From assembly GCF_018860525.1 (NCBI RefSeq), contig NZ_JAHKPM010000065.1, positions 124,001 through 188,000 on the forward strand: a stretch of DNA of 64,000 bases, read 5' to 3'. Below the pieces are notes generated by a model, which saw nothing but the letters and a program-made list of their open reading frames with translations, did not search any database and was not told where the DNA came from. Below, one piece after another: positions 16,831 through 25,305 of the stretch (position 1 is the first letter of the stretch; the number at the start of each line of letters is the position of its first letter). The stretch is from Vibrio hepatarius (GTDB lineage Bacteria > Pseudomonadota > Gammaproteobacteria > Enterobacterales > Vibrionaceae). Both the position numbers and the translations under genes were made by a program.

Positions 16831-17477
16831 GAGAAAGACCCCATAAGCTGACCAATTAATTTATCCCAGCCTCCCATAAGTATGAAAATTAAAAGCTTAA
16901 ACGGTAGAGCAATAGTCATTGGTGAGACCATCATCATTCCCATCGCAAGCAAGATATTGGAGACAATTAAATCGATTGCGACAAAAGGTAAATAAAGTAA
17001 AAAACCAATTTTGAATGCTTCTATCAACTGACTCATAGTGAAAGCAGGAAGCATTACAAGAAGTGAGTCTTTAGACAATTGACTTTGGTATTGCTCAGGC
17101 CAAATTTTATGACCGACTTCGGAGAAAAACTGGATTTGTGTATCGCTAGTGTTATGACTCAAAAAATGGTGATATGGCGCAATAATCTGATCTGATACCA
17201 GTGTATATAGATCAGGTGAGGTCCAATCAATTGGGTGTGCTAATAGGTTATCTCTAATCGCAAGGCCAACAGGCGCCATGATAAACATGGTTAAAATTAA
17301 TGACAGACCATATATCGCCATGTTAGGTGGGATCTGTTGAATACCTAATGCATTTCGTAGCATCGAAAGAACAATTGATAGTTTCAAAAATGATGTCCCC
17401 ATTACTGCAAACAAAGGCAGCAAAGAAAGACAAAATAAAACAACGATTAGTTGAATTGGGTTATCCAATAAGGCCAT
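16827..17477 (-). CDS. sctR: T3SS export apparatus protein SctR (SsaR/EscR-like)
   Basis: The start ATG at 17477 lies 5 bp after GGAGG; an in-frame GTG at 17483 overlaps that site and is disfavoured. The 216-aa product shows FliP/SctR features: SFLKLSIVLSMLRNALGIQQ then IPPNMAIYGLSLILT near the N-terminus and VSPMTIALPFKLLIFILMGG at the C-terminus. SctR forms the pentameric core of the export gate. It heads the sctRSTU operon and has an inverted-repeat operator upstream. In SPI-2 these genes follow ssaQ; here they sit at the opposite end of the cluster. Confidence 0.95.
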   Translation of the reverse strand: MALLDNPIQLIVVLFCLSLLPLFAVMGTSFLKLSIVLSMLRNALGIQQIPPNMAIYGLSLILTMFIMAPVGLAIRDNLLAHPIDWTSPDLYTLVSDQIIAPYHHFLSHNTSDTQIQFFSEVGHKIWPEQYQSQLSKDSLLVMLPAFTMSQLIEAFKIGFLLYLPFVAIDLIVSNILLAMGMMMVSPMTIALPFKLLIFILMGGWDKLIGQLMGSFS

Positions 17478-17534
17478 ATACACCTCCCTCTATACTCACA
17501 GAATGAGTTTGCTACATATGGCACTTTGATAATA

Positions 17535-17550
17535 TCAGGTGAGGACCTTA
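17535..17550. promoter_or_regulatory. Inverted-repeat operator upstream of sctRSTU
   Basis: TCAGGTGAGGACCTTA is TCAGGT-N4-ACCTTA. Its centre is about 66 bp upstream of the sctR ATG, nearly the same distance as for the ssaB-like and AraC promoters. Probably the binding site of the T3SS regulator. Confidence 0.65.
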
Positions 17551-17612
17551 GATTAATAAAAAGAAAACTCTAAAAAAATACATTTCAATAATATAGAGTA
17601 TTTGCCCACTAA

Positions 17613-17975
17613 CTATTGATGAAACTGAACTTTAATTGGCTCATCATTTTTAGCACTTTTAAAATAAAATTCAATATCTTGCTGTGACAAAAGCTTGACC
17701 TTCCAACTATAATCGTCAACCTGCACCTCTAAAGAAGGATCCATACTTTTCATCGTCCAATCATCGACAGGTTTATAAACGATTAATATCGAACCTTCTA
17801 AATAAGCGATTAGAGAACTATCATTAATATTAACCGTACACTTTGGGGTTAAGTAGCATTCTAGATTGTCTTGCTCAAAATAAGATAATGTGCGCCATGT
17901 AAACACCGCGATTAAAAGAGTTAACATGATGATAATTTGAGCAAAACGAGTAGGGGTAAGTTTTTCGGCTGCCAT
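17613..17975 (-). CDS. Small membrane-anchored protein of unknown function upstream of ccoN
   Basis: This 120-aa protein has a single N-terminal membrane helix (FAQIIIMLTLLIAVFTWRTL, about residues 11-30) and a periplasmic domain with two cysteines (LECYLTPKCTVNIND) and beta-strand character. It is divergent from ccoN, sharing a 257-bp intergenic region, and I associate this arrangement with the cbb3 locus of vibrios rather than with the T3SS. It therefore probably marks the right boundary of the T3SS island. A role in oxidase biogenesis or copper handling is only guessed from position. Confidence 0.65.
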   Translation of the reverse strand: MAAEKLTPTRFAQIIIMLTLLIAVFTWRTLSYFEQDNLECYLTPKCTVNINDSSLIAYLEGSILIVYKPVDDWTMKSMDPSLEVQVDDYSWKVKLLSQQDIEFYFKSAKNDEPIKVQFHQ

Positions 17976-18048
17976 GCGGTAATGTTCTCCGTGTAACTAA
18001 CTTCAAAGTTTTTAAATAAAAGGTCAATACCAGACCAAGAGTAAGGTT

Positions 18049-18084
18049 ACTATACTGTCATTGGTATATTAAATGCAGTATAGT
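18049..18084. promoter_or_regulatory. 9-bp perfect inverted repeat in the ccoN upstream region
   Basis: ACTATACTG (18049-18057) and CAGTATAGT (18076-18084) form a perfect inverted repeat with an 18-bp spacer. It sits about 150 bp before ccoN and 75 bp before the divergent 120-aa gene. No canonical FNR box (TTGAT-N4-ATCAA) was found in this interval, so another regulator or an RNA hairpin may act here. Confidence 0.35.
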
Positions 18085-18232
18085 TGCCGGCTGAAAATGC
18101 CACTTTTTAGAAAATCCACAAGGAAGTTTAACCATTTGTTTAGTCATAACTTTCTAGACGATTTGGGTGGCATTACGACATGAGTCGTGTTGGAAGTAAA
18201 GTGTAGTTAATTAGAAAATTGGAAGCATGCAA

Positions 18233-19660
18233 ATGAGCCAAGAAAAGCAGCTTGAACAAAACTACAACTATACGGTCGTACGTCAATTTACCCTTGTAAC
18301 TATTTTATGGGGTATTGTCGGTATGGGCGTTGGTGTTTTGATTGCCGCTCAATTAGTTTGGCCACAGCTAAACTTTGATACGCCGTGGCTGACGTACAGT
18401 CGTTTACGTCCCCTGCATACTAATGCGGTTATTTTTGCGTTTGGTACAAGTGCTTTGTTCGCAGCATCTTACTATGTTGTACAGCGTACTTGTCAAACTC
18501 GTTTATTCGGTGGCCCTCTTGTCGCCTTCACCTTTTGGGGTTGGCAAGCAATAATTTTATCCGCAGCAATAACTTTACCTTTAGGTATGACTTCAGGTAA
18601 AGAGTATGCTGAACTTGAATGGCCTATCGACATAGCAATCACACTTGTGTGGGTTTCTTATGCTGTTGTATTTTTTGGAACAATAGTAAAGCGTAAAACA
18701 TCTCACATTTATGTTGCAAACTGGTTCTTTGGAGCCTTCATAATTACTGTCGCAGTCCTTCATATTGTTAACAGTATGGTCATTCCTGTTTCCATTGGTA
18801 AATCCTATTCGATTTATTCTGGTGCGGTTGACGCCATGGTACAGTGGTGGTACGGGCACAACGCTGTAGGTTTCCTGCTGACTGCTGGTTTCCTTGGCAT
18901 GATGTATTACTTTGTTCCTAAACAAGCTGAACGCCCTGTTTATTCTTACCGTCTTTCTATCGTTCACTTTTGGGCACTTATATCTCTTTACATATGGGCT
19001 GGACCACACCACTTACACTACACTGCCCTTCCAGATTGGACGCAGTCTATCGGTATGGTGATGTCTTTAGTACTGTTTGCTCCTTCTTGGGGAGGAATGA
19101 TAAATGGTATCATGACACTTTCTGGGGCTTGGCATAAACTCCGATACGATCCAATACTTAGGTTCCTAATTGTGTCTCTGTCCTTCTACGGTATGTCAAC
19201 GTTCGAAGGCCCTATGATGTCCATCAAAACGGTAAACGCACTATCGCATTATACTGACTGGACGATAGGACATGTTCATTCCGGAGCTCTAGGTTGGGTT
19301 GCTATGGTTACTATTGGCTCTGTCTATCACTTGGTTCCAAAGCTGTTTAATCAGGAGCGGATGTACTCTGTAAGCATGGTCAATGCACATTTCTGGTTAG
19401 CAACGATTGGTACCGTTCTCTACATTGTTGCCATGTGGATCTCAGGTGTTATGCAAGGGTTGATGTGGCGTGCAGTAAATTCAGACGGAACATTGACTTA
19501 CAGTTTTGTTGAGTCTGTGCAGGCATCTTATCCGTTCTATTTTGTTCGTTTCCTTGGCGGTGCTATTTTCCTAACTGGAATGCTTATAATGGCATACAAT
19601 ACGTACAAAACTGTGTCTGCCCCTAAAGACAGCCTAAAAGCTGTTCCTCACCCGGCATAA
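18233..19660 (+). CDS. ccoN: Cytochrome c oxidase cbb3-type, catalytic subunit I (CcoN)
   Basis: The ATG at 18233 is chosen because GGAAG lies 7 bp upstream; an upstream in-frame ATG at 18227 is only 1 bp from that site. The 475-aa product has twelve membrane helices and histidine motifs typical of CcoN (RPLHTNAVIFAFG; QWWYGHNAVGF; GPHHLHYTALP; GHVHSGALGW) that ligate the haems and CuB. It reduces oxygen to water and pumps protons with very high oxygen affinity. It leads a ccoNOQP operon. Confidence 0.97.
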   Translation: MSQEKQLEQNYNYTVVRQFTLVTILWGIVGMGVGVLIAAQLVWPQLNFDTPWLTYSRLRPLHTNAVIFAFGTSALFAASYYVVQRTCQTRLFGGPLVAFTFWGWQAIILSAAITLPLGMTSGKEYAELEWPIDIAITLVWVSYAVVFFGTIVKRKTSHIYVANWFFGAFIITVAVLHIVNSMVIPVSIGKSYSIYSGAVDAMVQWWYGHNAVGFLLTAGFLGMMYYFVPKQAERPVYSYRLSIVHFWALISLYIWAGPHHLHYTALPDWTQSIGMVMSLVLFAPSWGGMINGIMTLSGAWHKLRYDPILRFLIVSLSFYGMSTFEGPMMSIKTVNALSHYTDWTIGHVHSGALGWVAMVTIGSVYHLVPKLFNQERMYSVSMVNAHFWLATIGTVLYIVAMWISGVMQGLMWRAVNSDGTLTYSFVESVQASYPFYFVRFLGGAIFLTGMLIMAYNTYKTVSAPKDSLKAVPHPA

Positions 19661-19673
19661 GGAGATGAAAAGA

Positions 19674-20294
19674 ATGAGTTCTAATTCTAGCAATCGCCAC
19701 GAAATCGTTGAACGCAATGTCGGCTTACTCGCTATTCTTATTGTACTTGCAATCAGCCTAGGTGCTCTTGTGGAGATAACACCGCTTATATTCCAAAAAC
19801 AAACTACTGAGCCTGTTGAAAACTTACGTCCATACACTGCATTACAGCTCGAGGGTCGCGATATATACATTCGCGAGGGTTGTAACGTATGTCATAGCCA
19901 GATGATTCGACCATTTCGCTCTGAGACTGAACGTTATGGGCACTACTCCATCGCTGGAGAGAGCGTTTGGGAGCACCCTTTCCTGTGGGGCTCTAAACGA
20001 ACAGGCCCAGATTTAGCACGTGTTGGTGGCCGTTACTCTGATGAGTGGCACAGAGTTCATCTGCTTGACCCCCGTGAATTGGTTCCTGAATCAAATATGC
20101 CCGGGTTTCCATGGTTAGCTGACAACGTTCTCGACGGTAAGTACACACAAAAGAAACTAACAATCTTCCGAGATCAGTTTGGTGTTCCTTACACAGACGA
20201 ACAAATTGCAAATGCGTCTAAAGATGTAGAAGGTAAAACAGAGATGGATGCCATCATTGCCTACCTTCAGTCTCTTGGCCACGCAATGAAGTAA
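19674..20294 (+). CDS. ccoO: Cytochrome c oxidase cbb3-type subunit II, mono-haem (CcoO)
   Basis: The start at 19674 is preferred: AGGAG abuts the alternative ATG at 19665 but is 9 bp from this one. The 206-aa product has one N-terminal membrane helix and a single c-type haem site, CNVCHSQ, followed by MIRPFRSETERYGHYS, a hallmark of CcoO. It passes electrons from CcoP to CcoN at the periplasmic face of the inner membrane. The gene follows ccoN by 13 bp. Confidence 0.97.
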   Translation: MSSNSSNRHEIVERNVGLLAILIVLAISLGALVEITPLIFQKQTTEPVENLRPYTALQLEGRDIYIREGCNVCHSQMIRPFRSETERYGHYSIAGESVWEHPFLWGSKRTGPDLARVGGRYSDEWHRVHLLDPRELVPESNMPGFPWLADNVLDGKYTQKKLTIFRDQFGVPYTDEQIANASKDVEGKTEMDAIIAYLQSLGHAMK

Positions 20295-20307
20295 TAAGGG
20301 GGAAGTT

Positions 20308-20484
20308 ATGGATATAGGTACTATTCATGGTATTTGGACCATAGTGCTGTTTGTGTGCTTTATCGGTGTAGTGTGGTGGGCGTTTGGTAAAAGTCGAAAA
20401 GCCCGCTTCGATGAAGCTGCAAACCTTGTTTTTGCTGACGAAGAGCAAGCCCCCTCAAAAGAACAGGGAGTGACTAAGCAATGA
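20308..20484 (+). CDS. ccoQ: cbb3 oxidase small subunit CcoQ
   Basis: This 58-aa protein has one membrane helix (GIWTIVLFVCFIGVVWWAFG) and a charged tail, as expected for CcoQ, which stabilises the cbb3 complex. GGGGGAAG precedes the ATG. Its TGA overlaps the ccoP ATG (ATGA), giving translational coupling. Confidence 0.93.
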   Translation: MDIGTIHGIWTIVLFVCFIGVVWWAFGKSRKARFDEAANLVFADEEQAPSKEQGVTKQ

Positions 20485-21467
20485 CGACATTTTGGAGTCT
20501 TTGGATAATCATTATTACAGTCGGCACTTTAGTAGGCTGTGCTGCAATACTGTCTTGGTGTCTTAGAGACAAGACTGGCATCGAAGAAGGTGCAGACATG
20601 GGACACGAATATGATGGTATTCGTGAGTTAAATAACCCGCTACCTAAATGGTGGACATATCTGTTTATCGGTACTTTCGTATTCGCTGCAGTATATTTTG
20701 CCCTCTATCCGGGAATGGGAAGCTTTAAAGGTCTACTCGGCTGGCAAAGCTCTGACCAATTGGTGACTACTTTGGAGCAATCCAAAGCATCCATTACCGA
20801 TGCTCAGGAAAACAAACGCCTGATTCAGTATGCGAAAGAATTGGATGACGCTGATGCCTATTTTGGCAAAGCATTTAAGCGCCTAGCATATGTTGATGGT
20901 GGAACTGAATTGCGTTCTATCCCAGAGATTGCGACAGACAGTGAAGCTGTCAAAGTAGGTCAGCGCCTATTTTTACAAAATTGTTCGCAATGTCATGGCT
21001 CTGATGCTAGAGGTCAGAAAGGCTTCCCTAACCTAACAGATGAGGCTTGGCTCTATGGTGGTGAACCTGAAGCGATAGTGACCACACTCATGTATGGTCG
21101 AGTTGGTCAGATGCCTTCTTGGAAAGATGCTCTTGGCGAGCAAGGAGTAAAAGAGGTAGTTAGCTATACGCTTAGTCTGTCAGGTCGCTCAGTTAACGCT
21201 CGAGAAGCAGAAGCAGGTAAAGCACGTTTTGTTGTATGTGCAGCATGCCATGGTACCGATGGTAAAGGGAACCCTGCAGTAGGAGCTCCTGACCTAACTG
21301 ACCAAAATTGGTTATATGGTGGTTCTCGATCAGACGTCACTGAAACACTAATGAATGGCCGTTCCGGTGTTATGCCAGCTTGGAAAGACATTCTGGGTGA
21401 AGATAAAATCCAACTTGTTGCTTCCTATGTATGGAGCTTGAGTAATTCGGATTCAGAACAAGAATAA
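20481..21467 (+). CDS. ccoP: Cytochrome c oxidase cbb3-type subunit III, di-haem (CcoP)
   Basis: This 328-aa membrane-anchored cytochrome has two haem-binding sites, CSQCHGSD (near residue 170) and CAACHGTD (near 253), each followed by a GRxGxMP/GRSGVMP axial-methionine motif. The N-terminus carries two membrane helices joined by the LNNPLPKWW segment typical of CcoP. It accepts electrons from soluble cytochrome c. The start overlaps ccoQ by 4 bp. Confidence 0.97.
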   Translation: MTTFWSLWIIIITVGTLVGCAAILSWCLRDKTGIEEGADMGHEYDGIRELNNPLPKWWTYLFIGTFVFAAVYFALYPGMGSFKGLLGWQSSDQLVTTLEQSKASITDAQENKRLIQYAKELDDADAYFGKAFKRLAYVDGGTELRSIPEIATDSEAVKVGQRLFLQNCSQCHGSDARGQKGFPNLTDEAWLYGGEPEAIVTTLMYGRVGQMPSWKDALGEQGVKEVVSYTLSLSGRSVNAREAEAGKARFVVCAACHGTDGKGNPAVGAPDLTDQNWLYGGSRSDVTETLMNGRSGVMPAWKDILGEDKIQLVASYVWSLSNSDSEQE

Positions 21468-21479
21468 AAGTCCAATATC

Positions 21480-21505
21480 AGCCCCTTTCTAAGGGGCTGC
21501 CTTTC
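21480..21505 (+). terminator. Hairpin between ccoP and ccoH
   Basis: AGCCCCTT-TCT-AAGGGGCT (21480-21498) forms a strong stem but is followed by GCCTTTCCG rather than a long U-run. It is likely a partial terminator or mRNA-stabilising element separating the structural oxidase genes from the assembly genes. Confidence 0.5.
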
Positions 21506-21549
21506 CGATTGATTGAGCCTAGTTTCTTTTCAATATATGAGAATTTTTT

Positions 21550-22029
21550 ATGGTAAAGCCTTGGTATAAGCAGTTTTGGCCCTGGTTCCTGATAGCGCTG
21601 CCACTGACTGTCGTAATTTGGACCATTATTACTGTTATCATATTTTCAAATAATTCGGTTTCTCTTGTAACAGAGGATTACTATAAAAAAGGCAAAGGTA
21701 TAAACATCGATATATCTAAATTAAACATTGCCAACGACCTTGGGCTATCGGCTTCAATAACCTCTTTTAGTAGCGATATTATTATCACCTTTGATAAAGG
21801 CCGGTTAAAACATTTTCCAGCTATAACAGCTTTATTCGCGCATAGAACATTACCTGATAGAGATTTTACCAAACTGCTAACCTCGGATGCCAGTGGGCAA
21901 TATAAATTGAAGCTTGATAACGCGCTTCAAGGCCCTTGGTTTATTGAATTAACGCCACATGACGAACAATGGCTTATTCAAGGCCGTGTTACCTTCCCTA
22001 CCGAGGCCAATGTTGAACTCTCAAAATAA
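21550..22029 (+). CDS. ccoH: FixH/CcoH family cbb3 assembly protein
   Basis: This 159-aa protein has one N-terminal membrane helix (FWPWFLIALPLTVVIWTIIT) and the FixH-type motif SLVTEDYYKKGKGIN just after it, then a periplasmic beta domain. FixH/CcoH proteins are needed for stable assembly of cbb3 oxidase. The gene sits in the conserved position between ccoP and ccoI and overlaps the probable ccoI start by 20 bp. Confidence 0.92.
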   Translation: MVKPWYKQFWPWFLIALPLTVVIWTIITVIIFSNNSVSLVTEDYYKKGKGINIDISKLNIANDLGLSASITSFSSDIIITFDKGRLKHFPAITALFAHRTLPDRDFTKLLTSDASGQYKLKLDNALQGPWFIELTPHDEQWLIQGRVTFPTEANVELSK

Positions 22030-24400
22030 CTCACTTAAAGTTAAATCATGTTACCACTGCGGAGAAGAAGTACCGAACAACATAGACTTTAAAGTCGAAA
22101 TTTTAGGTAAAGAAAGGGCCATGTGTTGTCCTGGGTGCGAGAGTGTAGCGCAGACAATTATCGATAGTGGCTTAACATCTTACTATCAATATCGAACCAC
22201 CACTGCAGAAAAAGCCAACTTAGTACCTGAGCAGCTTCAAGCATTAACTCATTACGATAATGACGATGTACAATCAGAGTTTGTGCGGCATAAAGATAAT
22301 TTTGCAGAAGTGACGCTGTCACTTGAGGGGGTTTCCTGCGCGGCTTGTGCATGGCTAATAGAAAAAAGAACCGCTCGGCAGAAAGGAGTTATCTCTATCC
22401 GAGTTAACACAACAACTCATCGAGCTATCCTTGTGTGGGACAAAACTCAAACTCAACTAAGTGATTTGCTCAGTGTCATACACAGGCTTGGTTATAAAGC
22501 TGCCCCCTTTGAAGCAGATAAACAAGAAGCCGCTTATCACAAACAAATGAAGCAATATCTCAATCGGCTCGGTATTGCTGGACTTGCTACCATGCAAGTA
22601 ATGATGTTGGCCATTGCTCTTTATCTAGAAGTTTTTGGTGATCTAGAACCTGAATTTAAAAACTACTTTCGATGGGTTAGTTTAATTTTTGCCACGCCTG
22701 TAATGCTCTATTCGGCTCTGCCTTTTTATATTAACGCTTGGCGTAGCTTAAGGAGTAAAACACTGGGTATGGACGTTCCAGTGTCACTTGCGATGATATT
22801 TGCCTATATCGCCAGCTTGGTTGCCACTGTGACAGAAACAGGAGAAGTATTTTTCGAATCAATCTCCATGTTTGCCTTTTTCCTTCTACTTGGTCGATTC
22901 CTTGAAATAAGAGCCAGACGTAAAGCGGCCGCTGCAAGTGGTAACTTACTCAAATTAATCCCAGCAATGGCGACTAAACAAGACGGTCAGCAAGTTCCTG
23001 TGAAAACACTGATGGTTGGCGATCGTATTCGTGTTCTTCCAGGAGAGCATGTTCCATCTGATGGAGTGATCATTCAAGGTAGAATTCATATTGATGAATC
23101 AATGCTGACGGGAGAATCTATACCCGTTGTGAAAACCACCGATGACTATGTTTACGCGGGTACATTAAATGGTGAAGAATCATTCGAACTTGAAGTAACA
23201 TCAACAAAAGCTGACTCGATGATTTCTAAAATTATAAAGCTTCAGGATGAGACCCAGCTTTCCAAGCCTAAGATAGCACAGCTTGCAGACATTGTTGCGC
23301 GCTACTTTGTCGCAGCGATTCTTATAATAGCGAGCGGGACTTGGCTTTATTGGCTCCAAACCAAACCAGACGATGCATTTTGGATTATGCTCTCAGTTTT
23401 AGTGGCAACGTGTCCTTGCGCTCTTTCACTCGCAACACCAACCGCACTAACATGTGCTACATCTCGATTAGGTCATCTGGGCATCCTTCTTCGTAAAGGA
23501 CATGTATTCGAAACCCTGTGTAAAATTAACCATCTCATAGTAGACAAAACAGGTACCCTAACCCACGGTAATATTGCTATTAGCAATATAAAAGTTTTTT
23601 CTCACTATTCTGAAAGCAAGGTTGCAGCCATTGCTTCATCACTTGAATCTTATGCAAACCACCCTCTTGCAAGGGCCTTTTCTGCCTATAACAACCCCAA
23701 AGTTCAGGTGTCAAATGTAGAAAACATTATAGGTTCAGGCCTTATTGGCAAATACCTCGATGCTAGCGTTAAAATAGGTAGTGCTGCTTTTGTTCTGGGA
23801 AAAAATATGGGTTCGAAGCCTAACCAAATATATTTATCTATTAACGATCAACATGTCGCTACTTTTTCCTATCAAGACCAAGTTCGCTCAGAATCAAAAG
23901 CTTTCATTAGTCGCTTCAAACAAGCAGGTATATCTGTCACATTACTCACTGGTGATTCTGATCTAAACGCAAATGCAGTTGCAAAAGAAATGGGAATTGA
24001 AAAAGTAATATCAGGCGCAAAACCAGAAGATAAGCTTGCCTATCTAAAGAGCCTGAATCATAGCAATATTACAATGATGATCGGTGATGGTATTAATGAC
24101 GCACCAACCCTTGCGGGTGCACACGTTTCCGTTGCCATGGGTGGAGGAACAGATACCGCTAAGGCTTCTGCTGATATGATCCTTTTAGGTGATCAGTTAG
24201 ATAGAATATTAGCAGCTAGAGAACTAGCGATACAAACACGTACTATTATTCGTGAAAACCTTGCTTGGTCTCTCGGTTACAACGCCTTAATTCTTCCTCT
24301 AGCTGTTACTGGCTTTGTTGCGCCCTACTTTGCAGTTATTGGTATGTCTGCAAGCTCTATTATTGTAGTATCTAATTCTCTTCGTTTACTTAAAGAGTAA
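22010..24400 (+). CDS. ccoI: Copper-transporting P1B-type ATPase CcoI (FixI)
   Basis: The frame is open from 21959, but the ATG at 22010 (MLNSQNNSLKV) gives the usual N-terminus and a 20-bp overlap with ccoH, so it is chosen (796 aa). An N-terminal CYHCGEE/CCPGC cysteine cluster is followed by an HMA domain (GVSCAACAW), membrane helices, the actuator motif TGES, the CPC ion channel (ATCPCALSLATP), DKTGTLTHG phosphorylation site and GDGINDAP hinge. The protein exports copper for loading into the cbb3 active site. Confidence 0.95.
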   Translation: MLNSQNNSLKVKSCYHCGEEVPNNIDFKVEILGKERAMCCPGCESVAQTIIDSGLTSYYQYRTTTAEKANLVPEQLQALTHYDNDDVQSEFVRHKDNFAEVTLSLEGVSCAACAWLIEKRTARQKGVISIRVNTTTHRAILVWDKTQTQLSDLLSVIHRLGYKAAPFEADKQEAAYHKQMKQYLNRLGIAGLATMQVMMLAIALYLEVFGDLEPEFKNYFRWVSLIFATPVMLYSALPFYINAWRSLRSKTLGMDVPVSLAMIFAYIASLVATVTETGEVFFESISMFAFFLLLGRFLEIRARRKAAAASGNLLKLIPAMATKQDGQQVPVKTLMVGDRIRVLPGEHVPSDGVIIQGRIHIDESMLTGESIPVVKTTDDYVYAGTLNGEESFELEVTSTKADSMISKIIKLQDETQLSKPKIAQLADIVARYFVAAILIIASGTWLYWLQTKPDDAFWIMLSVLVATCPCALSLATPTALTCATSRLGHLGILLRKGHVFETLCKINHLIVDKTGTLTHGNIAISNIKVFSHYSESKVAAIASSLESYANHPLARAFSAYNNPKVQVSNVENIIGSGLIGKYLDASVKIGSAAFVLGKNMGSKPNQIYLSINDQHVATFSYQDQVRSESKAFISRFKQAGISVTLLTGDSDLNANAVAKEMGIEKVISGAKPEDKLAYLKSLNHSNITMMIGDGINDAPTLAGAHVSVAMGGGTDTAKASADMILLGDQLDRILAARELAIQTRTIIRENLAWSLGYNALILPLAVTGFVAPYFAVIGMSASSIIVVSNSLRLLKE

Positions 24401-24411
24401 GAGTCGCCAAT

Positions 24412-24576
24412 ATGGAAAGCCTTTATATTTTAATACCCATCGCTATTGTTCTCGTCTGTATTGCAATTGCAATTTTTATCTGGGCAGTAAAGAGCGATCA
24501 GTTCGAGGATTTAGAGCGGCAGGGCCATAACATTCTGTTCGAAGACGATGACAAAAATGAGAATGATCCCAAATGA
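24412..24576 (+). CDS. ccoS: cbb3 oxidase maturation protein CcoS
   Basis: This 54-aa protein has one membrane helix (YILIPIAIVLVCIAIAIFIW) followed by AVKSDQFEDLE, the CcoS signature. CcoS is required for cofactor insertion into cbb3 oxidase. It lies 11 bp after ccoI, and its stop overlaps the next start by 4 bp. Confidence 0.95.
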   Translation: MESLYILIPIAIVLVCIAIAIFIWAVKSDQFEDLERQGHNILFEDDDKNENDPK

Positions 24577-25244
24577 CACCAGATTGGCTTGGCGCATTTT
24601 TGATTGGTGTAATTGGAGCAGGCCATTGTATGGGAATGTGCGGTGGTATCGCATCTCTACTGAGCACGAATGCATCTTATCACTCAAAATGGACACCTAT
24701 TTTTTACAACCTAGGTAGAATGTTAAGCTACTCAATAACAGGAGCGGTTGTCGGCGGCACGATTGCGTCTGTAGCCGAGTTTAGCTTAATAAATAATGCT
24801 TTAACTTGGTTGAGGGTCTTCGCCGCTTTTTTCATGATATTGCTCGCTTTTTATATCGGTCGCTGGTGGCATGGATTAGTCTATATTGAAAGTATTGGTC
24901 AAAGACTATGGAGATTAATTTCCCCTGCTGGTCGTTCTCTTCTTCCACTTAAATCACCACTTTACGCACTTCCATTTGGATTCGTATGGGGCTGGCTTCC
25001 GTGTGGGTTAGTCTATTCTACACTAACTTGGGCTGCTGTCTCTGGAAGTGCGTTGAATGGAGCTCTTATTATGGCATCGTTTGGAATCGGAACCCTTCCA
25101 GCTATGTTATTCGTCGGGTTTGGAACAACTTATTTAAGCAAACTGAATCAATCGAACGTTTTTCGCCAGATAGGTGCGATTTTGATCTTATTCTACGGAA
25201 TTTATACGGCTGTTGAATCATCAATACTATTATTATCAACTTGA
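24573..25244 (+). CDS. Sulfite exporter TauE/SafE family (UreH-like) membrane protein
   Basis: This 223-aa protein has six or more membrane helices. It contains GAGHCMGMCGGI near the N-terminus and FGFVWGWLPCGLVYSTL, conserved cysteine-bearing motifs of the UreH-like/DsbD-like subgroup found beside ccoS. Neighbours suggest a role in copper delivery or cbb3 maturation. The ATG overlaps the ccoS stop (ATGA). The substrate is not established by sequence. Confidence 0.88.
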   Translation: MTPDWLGAFLIGVIGAGHCMGMCGGIASLLSTNASYHSKWTPIFYNLGRMLSYSITGAVVGGTIASVAEFSLINNALTWLRVFAAFFMILLAFYIGRWWHGLVYIESIGQRLWRLISPAGRSLLPLKSPLYALPFGFVWGWLPCGLVYSTLTWAAVSGSALNGALIMASFGIGTLPAMLFVGFGTTYLSKLNQSNVFRQIGAILILFYGIYTAVESSILLLST

Positions 25245-25305
25245 TATCAACTTGTTTGATATGGTTTTTTTATGCTACCTTTTCAGGCTAATGAATGCTA
25301 AAATC

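Noticed and set aside
17613..17975. 120-aa membrane protein as a T3SS component
   Set aside because: It lies beyond the sctR promoter and operator and is divergent from ccoN; it does not resemble any T3SS subunit, and its position fits the oxidase locus.
18593..19012. 139-aa open frame antisense to ccoN
   Set aside because: It is a mirror of a strongly conserved membrane protein gene, has no ribosome binding site and no recognisable domain.
25241..25250. TTGATATCAA as a second FNR box
   Set aside because: The half sites are directly joined; FNR needs a 4-bp spacer.
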